Origin: Streptomyces roseirectus
GTDB taxonomy: Bacteria; Actinomycetota; Actinomycetes; Streptomycetales; Streptomycetaceae
Direction of reading: 5' to 3'
DNA length: 64,000 nucleotides
Assembly: GCF_014489635.1 (NCBI RefSeq)
Contig: NZ_CP060828.1
Span: 5,122,001-5,186,000, forward strand
In this document: one piece after another, positions 44,566-52,263 of the stretch
Numbering within the stretch: the stretch's first letter is position 1
How the letters are laid out: each line of letters begins with the position of its first letter
Translations under genes and position numbers: made by a program
The notes under the pieces: model-generated
Told to the model about the DNA's origin: nothing
Database searches by the model: none
Seen by the model: the letters and a program-made list of their open reading frames with translations, nothing else

Positions 44566-45081
44566 TCAGCCCTCGCACCCCGCCCCCGACGACCTCCGCC
44601 GCCACGGCACGTCCTCCCCGCCCCCCTGCTGCCCCTCCAGCGCCCCGGCGATCCGCCGGCTGATCTCCTCCAGCTGGCCCACCTGCTCCGGCGTGAGCTG
44701 GTCGAAGACCGCCGAGCGGACCGTCTCGACGTGGCCCGGCGCGATCCGCTCCAGGATGGCCAGCCCCTCGTCGGTGAGCGCGGCGATGCTCCCCCGCTTG
44801 TCCCACCGGCACTGCTCGCGCCGGACCAGACCGTCCTTTTCCAGCCGAGTCACGGCATACGTCAGACGGCTGCGCGTGATCTTCGTACGCTCGGCGAGGT
44901 CGGTCATCCGCAACTGGCGCTCGGGCTCCTCGGAGAGGTTCGCGAGGATCGAGTAGTACAGGTGCGGCATACCGGCGTCCTGCTGGAGCTGCCGGTCGAG
45001 CGTGTCCTCGAGGAGGAAGACCGCTGAGATGTACGCGCGCCACGCACGCATCTCGTCGGGGTTGAGCCAGCGGGTCGTCAT
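44566..45081 (-). CDS. MarR-family transcriptional regulator
   Basis: 171 aa winged-helix regulator. The helix-turn-helix is RMTDLAERTKITRSRLTYAV, the wing DKRGSIAALTDEG. C-terminal dimerisation helices are intact. Start ATG 45081. It lies between ribA (same strand) and a RibD-like gene (opposite strand), with a matching operator in each promoter region, so it is most likely their repressor. The inducer is unknown. Confidence 0.92.
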   Translation of the reverse strand: MTTRWLNPDEMRAWRAYISAVFLLEDTLDRQLQQDAGMPHLYYSILANLSEEPERQLRMTDLAERTKITRSRLTYAVTRLEKDGLVRREQCRWDKRGSIAALTDEGLAILERIAPGHVETVRSAVFDQLTPEQVGQLEEISRRIAGALEGQQGGGEDVPWRRRSSGAGCEG

Positions 45082-45092
45082 ACGACCAGTGT

Positions 45093-45112
45093 AAGTTTGT
45101 TTCAAACTTGAA
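45093..45112. promoter_or_regulatory. Overlapping operators between marR and the RibD-like gene
   Basis: AAGTTTG-TTT-CAAACTT (45093-45109) overlaps TTCA-AACT-TGAA (45101-45112). It lies 12-31 nt before the MarR start and 28-47 nt before the RibD-like start, so one bound dimer could control both. Confidence 0.6.
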
Positions 45113-45139
45113 CCAAGATCCCCGGGGGAGACCGCGCCG

Positions 45140-46246
45140 ATGCCCTACCCGTACGTCCTCCTCTCCGCCGCCGTCTCCCTCGACGGCTACCTCGACGACA
45201 CCGGCAAGGACCGCCTGCTGCTGTCCAGCCCGGCGGACTTCGACCGCGTCGACGAGGTGCGCGCGTCCGTGGACGCGATCCTCATCGGCGCCGGCACCAT
45301 CCGCGCCGACAACCCGCGCCTCCTGGTCAACTCCCCCGACCGCCGCGCCGCCCGCCGCGCCGAGGGCCGCCCCGAGTACCCCCTCAAGGTCACGGTCACC
45401 GCCTCCGGCGACCTCGACCCCGACGCCAACTTCTGGCACACCGGCGACAAGAAGCTCGTCTACACGACGGACGGCGGAGCGGCCCGCGCCCGCACGGCCG
45501 TCCGGGACACCGCCGACGTCGTCCCCCTCGGCCCCGAGCTGGACTGGCACCGCCTCCTCGCCGACCTGCACGCGCGCGGCGTCCGGCGGCTGATGGTCGA
45601 GGGCGGCGGCACCATCCACACCCAGCTCCTCCAGCGCGGCCTCGCGGACGAACTTCAGCTGGTGCTGGCCCCGCTGTTCGTCGGCGACCCCAAGGCACCC
45701 CGGCTCTTCGGCCCCGGCACGTACGAGCCGGGCCGCCTCACCCTCGTCGACACCCGGCAGATCGAGGACGTGGTCCTGATGACGTACCGCCCCGCCGTCA
45801 CCCCCGCCGACCACCACTGGCTCTCCCTCGCCTGCGACCTCGCCGCGCTGTGTCCGCCCTCGGAGACGGCCTTCAGCGTCGGCGCGGTGGTCGTCGCGGC
45901 CGACGGGACGGAGATCGCGCGCGGGCACTCGCGCGAGGGCGACGACACCGTCGTCCACGCGGAGGAGGCGGCCCTCGCCAAGCTGGACCCGGCGGACCCG
46001 CGGCTCGCCGGGGCGACGGTGTACTCCAGCCTGGAACCCTGCGCGCGCCGCGCCTCCCGCCCGGCGCCCTGCGCGCGGCTCATCCTCGACGCCGGGGTGC
46101 GGCGGGTCGTCACGGCGTGGATCGAACCGGACACCTTCGTCCAGGACGCGGACGGCAACGGGCTGCTGAGGGACGCGGGGGTGGAGGTGCTGCTGTTGGA
46201 CGAGTACGAGGGACGGGCGAAGGCGCCGAACGGGCACCTGCTCTGA
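45140..46246 (+). CDS. RibD-like protein with reversed domain order (reductase then deaminase)
   Basis: 368 aa. Residues 1-215 are a RibD_C/DHFR-like pyrimidine reductase (LSAAVSLDGYLD at 8-19, GAGTIRADNPRL at 50-61, MVEGGGTIH at 152-160). Residues 225-350 are a cytidine-deaminase-like domain with zinc ligands H273 in HAEE, C301 in EPC and C311. Canonical RibD has the deaminase first. The two cysteines are ten apart, not nine as in Escherichia coli RibD. With RibA next door it could carry GTP to ribitylaminouracil or to a related compound. Confidence 0.85.
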   Translation: MPYPYVLLSAAVSLDGYLDDTGKDRLLLSSPADFDRVDEVRASVDAILIGAGTIRADNPRLLVNSPDRRAARRAEGRPEYPLKVTVTASGDLDPDANFWHTGDKKLVYTTDGGAARARTAVRDTADVVPLGPELDWHRLLADLHARGVRRLMVEGGGTIHTQLLQRGLADELQLVLAPLFVGDPKAPRLFGPGTYEPGRLTLVDTRQIEDVVLMTYRPAVTPADHHWLSLACDLAALCPPSETAFSVGAVVVAADGTEIARGHSREGDDTVVHAEEAALAKLDPADPRLAGATVYSSLEPCARRASRPAPCARLILDAGVRRVVTAWIEPDTFVQDADGNGLLRDAGVEVLLLDEYEGRAKAPNGHLL

Positions 46247-46320
46247 TCAGCCGGGGGAGCCCTGACCCGCCCGGCCCACCCCAACCTGCGCACCACCCCG
46301 GTCCGGGCCACGCTGCCCAC

Positions 46321-47535
46321 ATGAGGTCAGCCAAACCCGTACTCGCCGCCGCCCTGCTGCTCGCGCTCGCCGCCTGCTCCACCACCACCCCCGAACCCCG
46401 CCGGATGGCCCGCGCCCTCCCCCCGGAGGCGTCGTTCACGCACCCGGGGGTGCTGGTGGCCAGGACGCAGCTGGACGCCGTCCGGGAGAAGGTGCACGCC
46501 GGTGAACAGCCGTGGCTGGGCGCCTACTTGGACATGAGGGACAGCAAGTACGGCTCGTACAAGTACGCCCCGGAGCCGTACGAGAGCGTCGACTGCCCCG
46601 GCGGCGACCAGCCGAACCGCCCCGCGCACGGCTGCGTGGAGGAGCGCCAGGACGCGATCGCCGCCTACACCCAGGCCCTCCTGTTCAGCGTGACCGGCAA
46701 GCCGCGGCACGCCGAGAAGGCGCGGGAGATCATGGACGCCTGGTCGGCGCGGATCAGACGGCACACCGAGGACGACGCCGGGCTCCAGACCGCGTGGGCG
46801 GGCTCGACGTGGGCGAGGGCGGCGGAGATCGTCCGGCACACGCCCGGCGGGGGCTGGCCCGAGGACCGGGTGCTGCGGTTCGAGGCGATGCTGCGCGACG
46901 CCTACCTCCCGGCCGTCACCCGGGAGGTCCCGGACTACAACGGCAACTGGGACCTCGCGATGACGGACGCGGCCATCGGCATCGGCGTCTTCACCAACGA
47001 CCACAAGGTCTTCGACCAGGCCCTGAGCCGCTTCCGGGCCCGCGTCCCCGCCTACTTCTACCTGGAGAAGGACGGCCGCATCCCGATCGCCCCCGCGAAG
47101 GCGGGCCTGGACGACCCGGCGAAGCTCACCGCGTACTGGTTCGGGCAGACGACGTTCAAGGACGGCGTCTCCCAGGAGACCTGCCGCAACTTCAAGCACG
47201 CCGGCTACTCCCTGGCCGCCGCCGCCCACATCGCGGAGACGGCGTGGCACCAGGGCGTCGACCTGTACGGCGAGACCAAGGACCGGCTGAAGGCGGCGGC
47301 CGAGCTGCACGCCCGCTACCAGGCGGGCGAGAAGGCCCCGGCGTGGCTGTGCGGCGGGAAGGTCGACCGCAACATGGGCCCCGACCTGGAGGTCCTGGTC
47401 AACCACCTGGAGGGCCGGCTCGGCGAGTCCGTCCCGGCGGCGCACCGGCTCGTGGAGCGGCACCGGCCCGCCGGCACGGACGACCTGTTCGTGGCCTGGG
47501 AGACCCTGACGCACGCCCGTAACCCGGGGGTATGA
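46321..47535 (+). CDS. Alginate-lyase-family lipoprotein
   Basis: 404 aa. Lipobox LAAC places the lipid on C19. The rest is an (alpha/alpha)-barrel-like, helical domain of the alginate lyase family (PL5-like), with NGNWDLAMTDAAIGI (about 208-222) and a CRNFKHAGYSLAAAAHIAE block (about 288-306) that carry the Asn, His and Tyr usually involved in catalysis. Probably anchored outside and acting on an acidic polysaccharide; the substrate need not be alginate. Confidence 0.85.
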   Translation: MRSAKPVLAAALLLALAACSTTTPEPRRMARALPPEASFTHPGVLVARTQLDAVREKVHAGEQPWLGAYLDMRDSKYGSYKYAPEPYESVDCPGGDQPNRPAHGCVEERQDAIAAYTQALLFSVTGKPRHAEKAREIMDAWSARIRRHTEDDAGLQTAWAGSTWARAAEIVRHTPGGGWPEDRVLRFEAMLRDAYLPAVTREVPDYNGNWDLAMTDAAIGIGVFTNDHKVFDQALSRFRARVPAYFYLEKDGRIPIAPAKAGLDDPAKLTAYWFGQTTFKDGVSQETCRNFKHAGYSLAAAAHIAETAWHQGVDLYGETKDRLKAAAELHARYQAGEKAPAWLCGGKVDRNMGPDLEVLVNHLEGRLGESVPAAHRLVERHRPAGTDDLFVAWETLTHARNPGV

Positions 47536-47597
47536 CGGGGGTAGGACGGAACCGGTTTGGAGTTCCACTCGGCGTATGCCTATAGTTATCTCACCGA

Positions 47598-47671
47598 CGC
47601 GGGGTGGAGCAGCTCGGTAGCTCGCTGGGCTCATAACCCAGAGGTCGCAGGTTCAAATCCTGTCCCCGCTA
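47598..47671 (+). tRNA. Initiator tRNA-fMet (anticodon CAT)
   Basis: 74 nt; the anticodon stem ends in GGG/CCC around CTCATAA and the first acceptor pair is mismatched (C1, T72). Both are hallmarks of the initiator. Confidence 0.95.
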
Positions 47672-47675
47672 CTGA

Positions 47676-47715
47676 AAAAGGACCGGGATCCTGGAAACAG
47701 GGTCCCGGTCCTTTT
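47676..47715 (+). terminator. Terminator after tRNA-fMet
   Basis: AAAAGGACCGGGATCC and GGGTCCCGGTCCTTTT form a long stem with T tail. Confidence 0.9.
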
Positions 47716-47919
47716 GTTGTCCCCGGCGGTCACTCTGCGTATCGCGAGGTTCGCATCACCGCCCCAACTCGCCCGTTTTTCCCTACCGTTGACCCGAAAA
47801 TTCCGGGCCAGAAATGTTTGTCGATCAAGAGGAACAGCTTGGAAACGGGTACTCGGGTCGATTAACGTTCGATAACGCAGCACGGTTGTTCCAGCCGTCA
47901 TCAGGGGCGGCTCCGTGCG

Positions 47920-48057
47920 CACGCGCCGAATCCCGTAAGGGAACCGGGGAACCACCACCTTGGGGTGAATCACGCGGACGCCACCGCTCACGAGCGGCCG
48001 GTTTACGCGCGTAGGAGACCTTCCCGCTCCGAACCCGTCAGCTAACCCGGTAGGCGG
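47920..48057 (+). promoter_or_regulatory. Cyclic di-AMP (ydaO/yuaA) riboswitch
   Basis: The leader holds the ydaO signature blocks in order: CCGAATCC, GGAACCGGGGAACCA, TTGGGGTGAATC, GTAGGAGACCTTCCCGCTC, CGAACCCGTCAGCTAACC and GGTAGGCGG. It ends about 24 nt before the start of an M23 peptidase gene. In other actinobacteria this class switches off cell-wall hydrolase genes when c-di-AMP is high. Ends are estimated. Confidence 0.93.
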
Positions 48058-48080
48058 CGGAAGGAAAGGAGTGCGCCCGC

Positions 48081-49079
48081 GTGGCGAACCGGACTGCCCC
48101 AGAAGCCCCTGCCCAGCCGACCTTCGGGTTCGGCGGCTACCGCGTCGAGGAAGAGGGCCCCTGGGAGGAGTGGAACCCGACGGCCGACTCCGTCCCGGCC
48201 AAGGGCAAGCACCGGGTCGCCAGGCAGCGCGCCGGAGCCGGCGGCGGATTCGCCCGTAGCTCCACGGTCCTCGGCGTCGGCGTCATAGCCGCCGTCAGCG
48301 CGGGCGGCATGGCCAGCGCCAACACGGGCAACGCGCCCGTCTCCATCTCCGTCGACGACATCCCCGGCGTCGGCTCCCTCGTCTCCGACGACGACGACCG
48401 GACGCCCGAGGCCACGCCGATCGCCAGCATCGTCAGCGAGGCCGGGCAGGAGTCCGCCGACGCCGCCGAGGCGCTGCGCAACCGGATCATCGCGCAGGCC
48501 GAGTCGCAGGCGACGCAGGCCGAGCAGCAGGCGAAGGTGGCCGCGCAGCGCGCCGAGGCCGACGCCGCCGCGAAGGCCGCCAAGGCCGCGCAGGCCAACG
48601 TCGAAGAGGCCAAGGAAGAGGCCGACGCCGCCGCCAAGCGCAAGGCCGAGGAGGCGCGGCTCGCCGAGCTGGCCAAGCAGTACGCGCTGCCGACGTCCTC
48701 GTACACCATCACCTCGACGTTCGGGCAGTCCGGGGCGCTCTGGTCGTCCGGGTACCACACCGGGCTCGACTTCGCGGCGCCCACCGGCACGCTCCTCAAG
48801 GCTGTCCACAGCGGGACCATCATCGAGGCCGGGTACGCCGGGTCCTACGGCTACCTCACGAAGCTCAAGCTGGATGACGGCACCGAGATCTGGTACGCCC
48901 ACCAGTCGTCCATCAGCGTCAGCGTCGGCCAGCGGGTCGGGACCGGGGACGTCATCGGGCGGGTCGGGGCGACGGGGAACGTGACCGGGGCGCACCTGCA
49001 CCTGGAGGTCCACGTCAACGGGTCCGGGAGCGGGATCGACCCGGCGGCTTGGCTGCGGAGCAAGGGCCTGACGATCTGA
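48081..49079 (+). CDS. M23-family murein endopeptidase, membrane or secreted
   Basis: 332 aa. A cytoplasmic or pre-signal segment of about 58 residues, a hydrophobic segment at 61-81, a long Ala/Glu/Lys coiled coil (about 117-200), then a LytM domain with zinc ligands H226 and D230 (YHTGLD) and the H305-x-H307 motif (GAHLHLEV). All catalytic residues are present. It should cut peptidoglycan cross-bridges. The c-di-AMP riboswitch in its leader ties its expression to turgor and growth state. GGAAAGGAG precedes GTG 48081. Confidence 0.93.
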   Translation: MANRTAPEAPAQPTFGFGGYRVEEEGPWEEWNPTADSVPAKGKHRVARQRAGAGGGFARSSTVLGVGVIAAVSAGGMASANTGNAPVSISVDDIPGVGSLVSDDDDRTPEATPIASIVSEAGQESADAAEALRNRIIAQAESQATQAEQQAKVAAQRAEADAAAKAAKAAQANVEEAKEEADAAAKRKAEEARLAELAKQYALPTSSYTITSTFGQSGALWSSGYHTGLDFAAPTGTLLKAVHSGTIIEAGYAGSYGYLTKLKLDDGTEIWYAHQSSISVSVGQRVGTGDVIGRVGATGNVTGAHLHLEVHVNGSGSGIDPAAWLRSKGLTI

Positions 49080-49164
49080 GGGTGCTCGGACGGGCTCTTC
49101 GCGTGGTGAGTTCTTTGCGTGACGGGCGGAATTCGTGGGTCCGGGGCCGGTGTTGACGTAGATC

Positions 49165-50112
49165 ATGACTACTCTGCGCCCGCTCGGCTCCTCCGACCTC
49201 GAAGTCTTCCCCCTCGCCCTCGGCGGTAACGTCTTCGGCTGGACCGCCGACGAGGAGACCTCCTTCGCCGTCCTCGACGCGTACACCGCGGCGGGCGGCA
49301 ACTTCGTCGACACCGCTGACGTCTACTCGGCCTGGGTCGAGGGCAACAGCGGTGGCGAGTCCGAGACGATCATCGGCAAGTGGCTCGCCTCGCGCGGCAA
49401 CCGGGACGACGTCGTCATCGCGACCAAGGTCAGCCAGCACCCCGAGTTCCAGGGGCTGTCCGCGGACACGATCAAAGCGGCGGCGGACGCGTCCCTGAAG
49501 CGCCTCGGTACCGACCACATCGACCTCTACTACACGCACTTCGACAAGCCCGAGACGCCGGTCGAGGAGATCCTGGGCGCGCTCGACGAGTTGGTGCGGG
49601 CGGGCAAGGTGCGGCACATCGCCGCCTCCAACATCTCCCCCGAGCGGCTTCGCGAGTTCCTCGACTTCTCCGACCGCGAAGGGCTCGCCCGGTACGTCGC
49701 CGTCCAGCCCCACTACAACCTCGTCTCCCGCGACACGTACGAGGGGCCCCTCCAGGACGTCGTCTCCCACACCGGCCTCGCCGCCGTCCCCTACTTCGCC
49801 CTCGCCTCCGGCTTCCTCACCGGCAAGTACCGCCCCGGCACGACCGTCTCGGGCGCCCGTGCCGCCGGCGGCGCCGGCAAGCACCTCGACACCGAGCGGG
49901 GCCGCAAGGTCCTCGCCGCCCTCGACGAAATCGCCGCCGCGCACGACGCCGAGGTCGCCACCGTCGCCCTCGCCTGGCTCGCGGCCCAGCCGACCATCAC
50001 GGCGCCGATCGCTTCCGCCCGCACGGTCGCCCAACTCCCCGCCCTGCTCGCGGTGGGAGAGCTGGAACTGACGGAGGCGGAGATCGGGAGGCTGACGGAG
50101 GCTTCGGCGTAA
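49165..50112 (+). CDS. Aldo/keto reductase
   Basis: 315 aa NADPH-dependent oxidoreductase. The tetrad Asp-Tyr-Lys-His is visible (DTADVYS about 51-57, ATKVSQHP, DLYYTHF about 121-127). Follows the M23 gene by 85 nt. No Shine-Dalgarno before ATG 49165. The last codons and stop are the first unit of a 28-29-bp tandem repeat. Physiological substrate unknown. Confidence 0.93.
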   Translation: MTTLRPLGSSDLEVFPLALGGNVFGWTADEETSFAVLDAYTAAGGNFVDTADVYSAWVEGNSGGESETIIGKWLASRGNRDDVVIATKVSQHPEFQGLSADTIKAAADASLKRLGTDHIDLYYTHFDKPETPVEEILGALDELVRAGKVRHIAASNISPERLREFLDFSDREGLARYVAVQPHYNLVSRDTYEGPLQDVVSHTGLAAVPYFALASGFLTGKYRPGTTVSGARAAGGAGKHLDTERGRKVLAALDEIAAAHDAEVATVALAWLAAQPTITAPIASARTVAQLPALLAVGELELTEAEIGRLTEASA

Positions 50113-50190
50113 GGGGCAGCGGGGCGGGGGCTTCGGCGTAAGGGGGGAGCAGGGGGGGCTTCGGCGTGCGGGGGAGCAGACGGGGGCTTC
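50100..50190 (+). repeat. 28-29-bp tandem repeat overlapping the aldo/keto reductase stop
   Basis: GGCTTCGGCGTAAGGGG-type units begin at 50100, 50129, 50157 and (partial) 50185. The first unit contains the gene's final codons and TAA. Confidence 0.85.
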
Positions 50191-51419
50191 GATCACGTCC
50201 CGGTGAGTGGTGTACCGGCGTGGAGCCGGCGACTGGGTGGCGTCCCGCCAAGTGGTGCAGCCGCTCGGCTGTCACGGCTTCGCAGGTCGCGGCCGAGTTC
50301 CGCCCGTCGGTCCAGGGCCGGGCGGCCCCCGCCGCGCCGACCGGCTCACGCGGCGGCGCGGGCTTCGGCCGAGCCGGCGATCGCGGGGCGCTCGGCGAGC
50401 GCGCTCCGGAGGGCTCTACACCACTCGGCGGGACGCCACCGGGGCTTCGGCGCCGGGCCGCGCTTCAAGGGGGCCCGGTCCCGGTGGTGTCCCGCCGGGT
50501 GGTGTGACTGTGCGGGGCCGTCGGCCTCCGCCCGGAGCCGAGGCGGCTGCCGCAGGCACGCCTGCCCAGCCGCGACGCGTGCCGTTCACCGGCATCAGCG
50601 CGCCGATGCGATCCGCCGGCCCCAGCCGGCCGCCCTGCCGAGCCACCGGTTCCACGCCGGTACGCCAGCGGGACATCACCCCGGTCCCTTCGTCGGCTTC
50701 GGCGCCGGGATTCGGCTCAGAGGGGGGCGCGGCTGAGGGGTGAGGGCGCGTGGCTCATGAGCCGGTGCCGGGCATGGCTCCTGGCGGCTTCGGCGCCTCG
50801 CTGCGGAGTTCAGGGAGTGGGGGCGCGCTTCGTGAACCGGTGCCGGGGCATCGCTTTCGGTGGCTTGGACGCCGGGTTGCGGCGCACGGGGGCGTCGAGG
50901 TGAGGGCCACGGCGGTTCGCGGGGCGGTGTCCCGGGGTGGGCTCGCCGGGGCGGCGTCGGGGGCTCGGGGGTGCCCGCCTTGCGTGGTTCGGGGCGTTGC
51001 AGGGGGCGGGGCCGTGGGCCGGGGGTGGACGGGTACGTCATGCCGGGCGCGGTTTCTGATGCTCTGGGCCCGGCGCATTTACGACCGGTTCGCGCTGGGG
51101 GCGTGCGGTCGGGAGGGGCCTCGACGCCGGGGGATTGGGCACGGGAGCCTCGTCCGTATCTGTGGCCGGAGGCCGGTTGAGGGTGCGGGCGTCGGTGCTC
51201 GGGGGCGGTTGCTTGGGCCGTCTTCGGCCACTGGGCCTCCGTCCCGCTCCGGGCCTGGCTCCTGCGGCGTCGCGCCTCGGGTCCTGGGGCGCGGCTCTGT
51301 CTTCTCGGCCCGGTCCTGGTCAGGGCCCTTCGGCTCTGTTCCCCTCCGGCGCTGACCTCTCAGGATCTGGTCCCGGGCCTTGGGCCCCCGGCTCTGTGTC
51401 CCCGCGCTGATGTCCCCAG
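50191..51419. other. Gene-free, repeat-bearing interval
   Basis: About 1.2 kb in which every strand has long open frames only because of GC content. None has a ribosome site, conserved motif or balanced composition. At least four copies of a GGTGGYGTCCCGCC-type element occur between 50208 and 50680 in both orientations. No promoter or RNA gene recognised. Confidence 0.6.
50208..50680. repeat. Dispersed inverted 22-bp repeats
   Basis: GGTGGCGTCCCGCCAAGTGGTG at 50236 (22 bp; listed as GGTGGCGTCCCGCC plus AAGTGGTG), its inverse with one mismatch at 50419-50440, a third copy with three mismatches at 50483-50504, and a partial inverted copy near 50659-50680. GTACCGGCGTGGARCCGG accompanies two of them. 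Confidence 0.75.
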
Positions 51420-51825
51420 CTCCGGCCTGCTCCGCGCCTGGCCTGCTCCGTTCCGGCCTGCTTCGTTCCGGCCTGCTCCGTTCCGGCCTGCTCCGCGCCT
51501 GGCCTGCTCCGTTCCGGCCTGCTCCGTTCCGGCCTGCTTCGTTCCGGCCTGCTCCGTTCCGGCCTGCTCCGCGCCTGGCCTGCTCCGTTCCGGCCTGCTT
51601 CGTTCCGGCCTGCTTCGTTCCGGCCTGCTCCGCGCCTGGCCTGCTTCGTTCCGGCCTGCTTCGTTCCGGCCTGCTTCGTTCCGGCCTGCTTCGTTCCGGC
51701 CTGCTTCGTTCCGGCCTGCTCCGCGCCTGGCCTGCTCCGCGCCTGGCCTGTTCCGTTCCGGCCTGCTTCGTTCCGGCCTGCTTCGTTCCGGCCTGCTTCG
51801 TTCCGGCCCACTCCGCGCCTGGCCG
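51420..51825. repeat. Minisatellite of 15- and 16-bp units
   Basis: About 26 head-to-tail units. The main unit is TTCCGGCCTGCTTCG or TTCCGGCCTGCTCCG (15 bp); about seven units are CGCCTGGCCTGCTCCG (16 bp). Because 16-bp units shift the frame, a translation cycles through three different repeats, which argues against a selected protein. Confidence 0.9.
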
Positions 51826-52263
51826 CTTCTCGCTCCGGGCCCTTTCCGACGTCGGCTCCTGCCGTGGCCCCGTCCGGTTCAGGTTTCTTTCCGGTCCGGC
51901 CCCGACCGGGACGGTTCCCCCACTCCGGCCTCTCTCCCGGCGCGGCTTGGCCTGCGGCGTTTACCGCCTGGCTCTCTGCTCGGCTCGCCCTTGTGCCCGC
52001 CCCCCCCGCATACCCCGTCCCCGGCCTCCTCCAGCCCGGCTCTTCGCTCGGGCTCGACCTGACTCTCTCCCCGGCCTCTTCGGCTCCGGCCCCTCCAGAC
52101 TCGGTCCTGCCGCTCCCGCGCGGCTCGGTTCTTGCTCTCGGCCCAGCCCGTCTCCGGCCATGCGACCTTCTCGCTCCGGCCCCTCCCGGTCTGGCTGTTT
52201 GCCCAGCCGGCATCACTCCGCCTGCTCCAGCCCCTCGCAGCTCAGCCCGTCTCCGGCCCGCCC
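51826..52263. other. Gene-free C/T-rich interval downstream of the PrsW gene
   Basis: About 440 nt, rich in CTCCGGCCC words and degenerate relatives of the adjacent minisatellite. No gene supported. Confidence 0.5.

Noticed and set aside
51420..51825. CRISPR-like array
   Set aside because: Units are contiguous without unique spacers, and there are no cas genes in the window.
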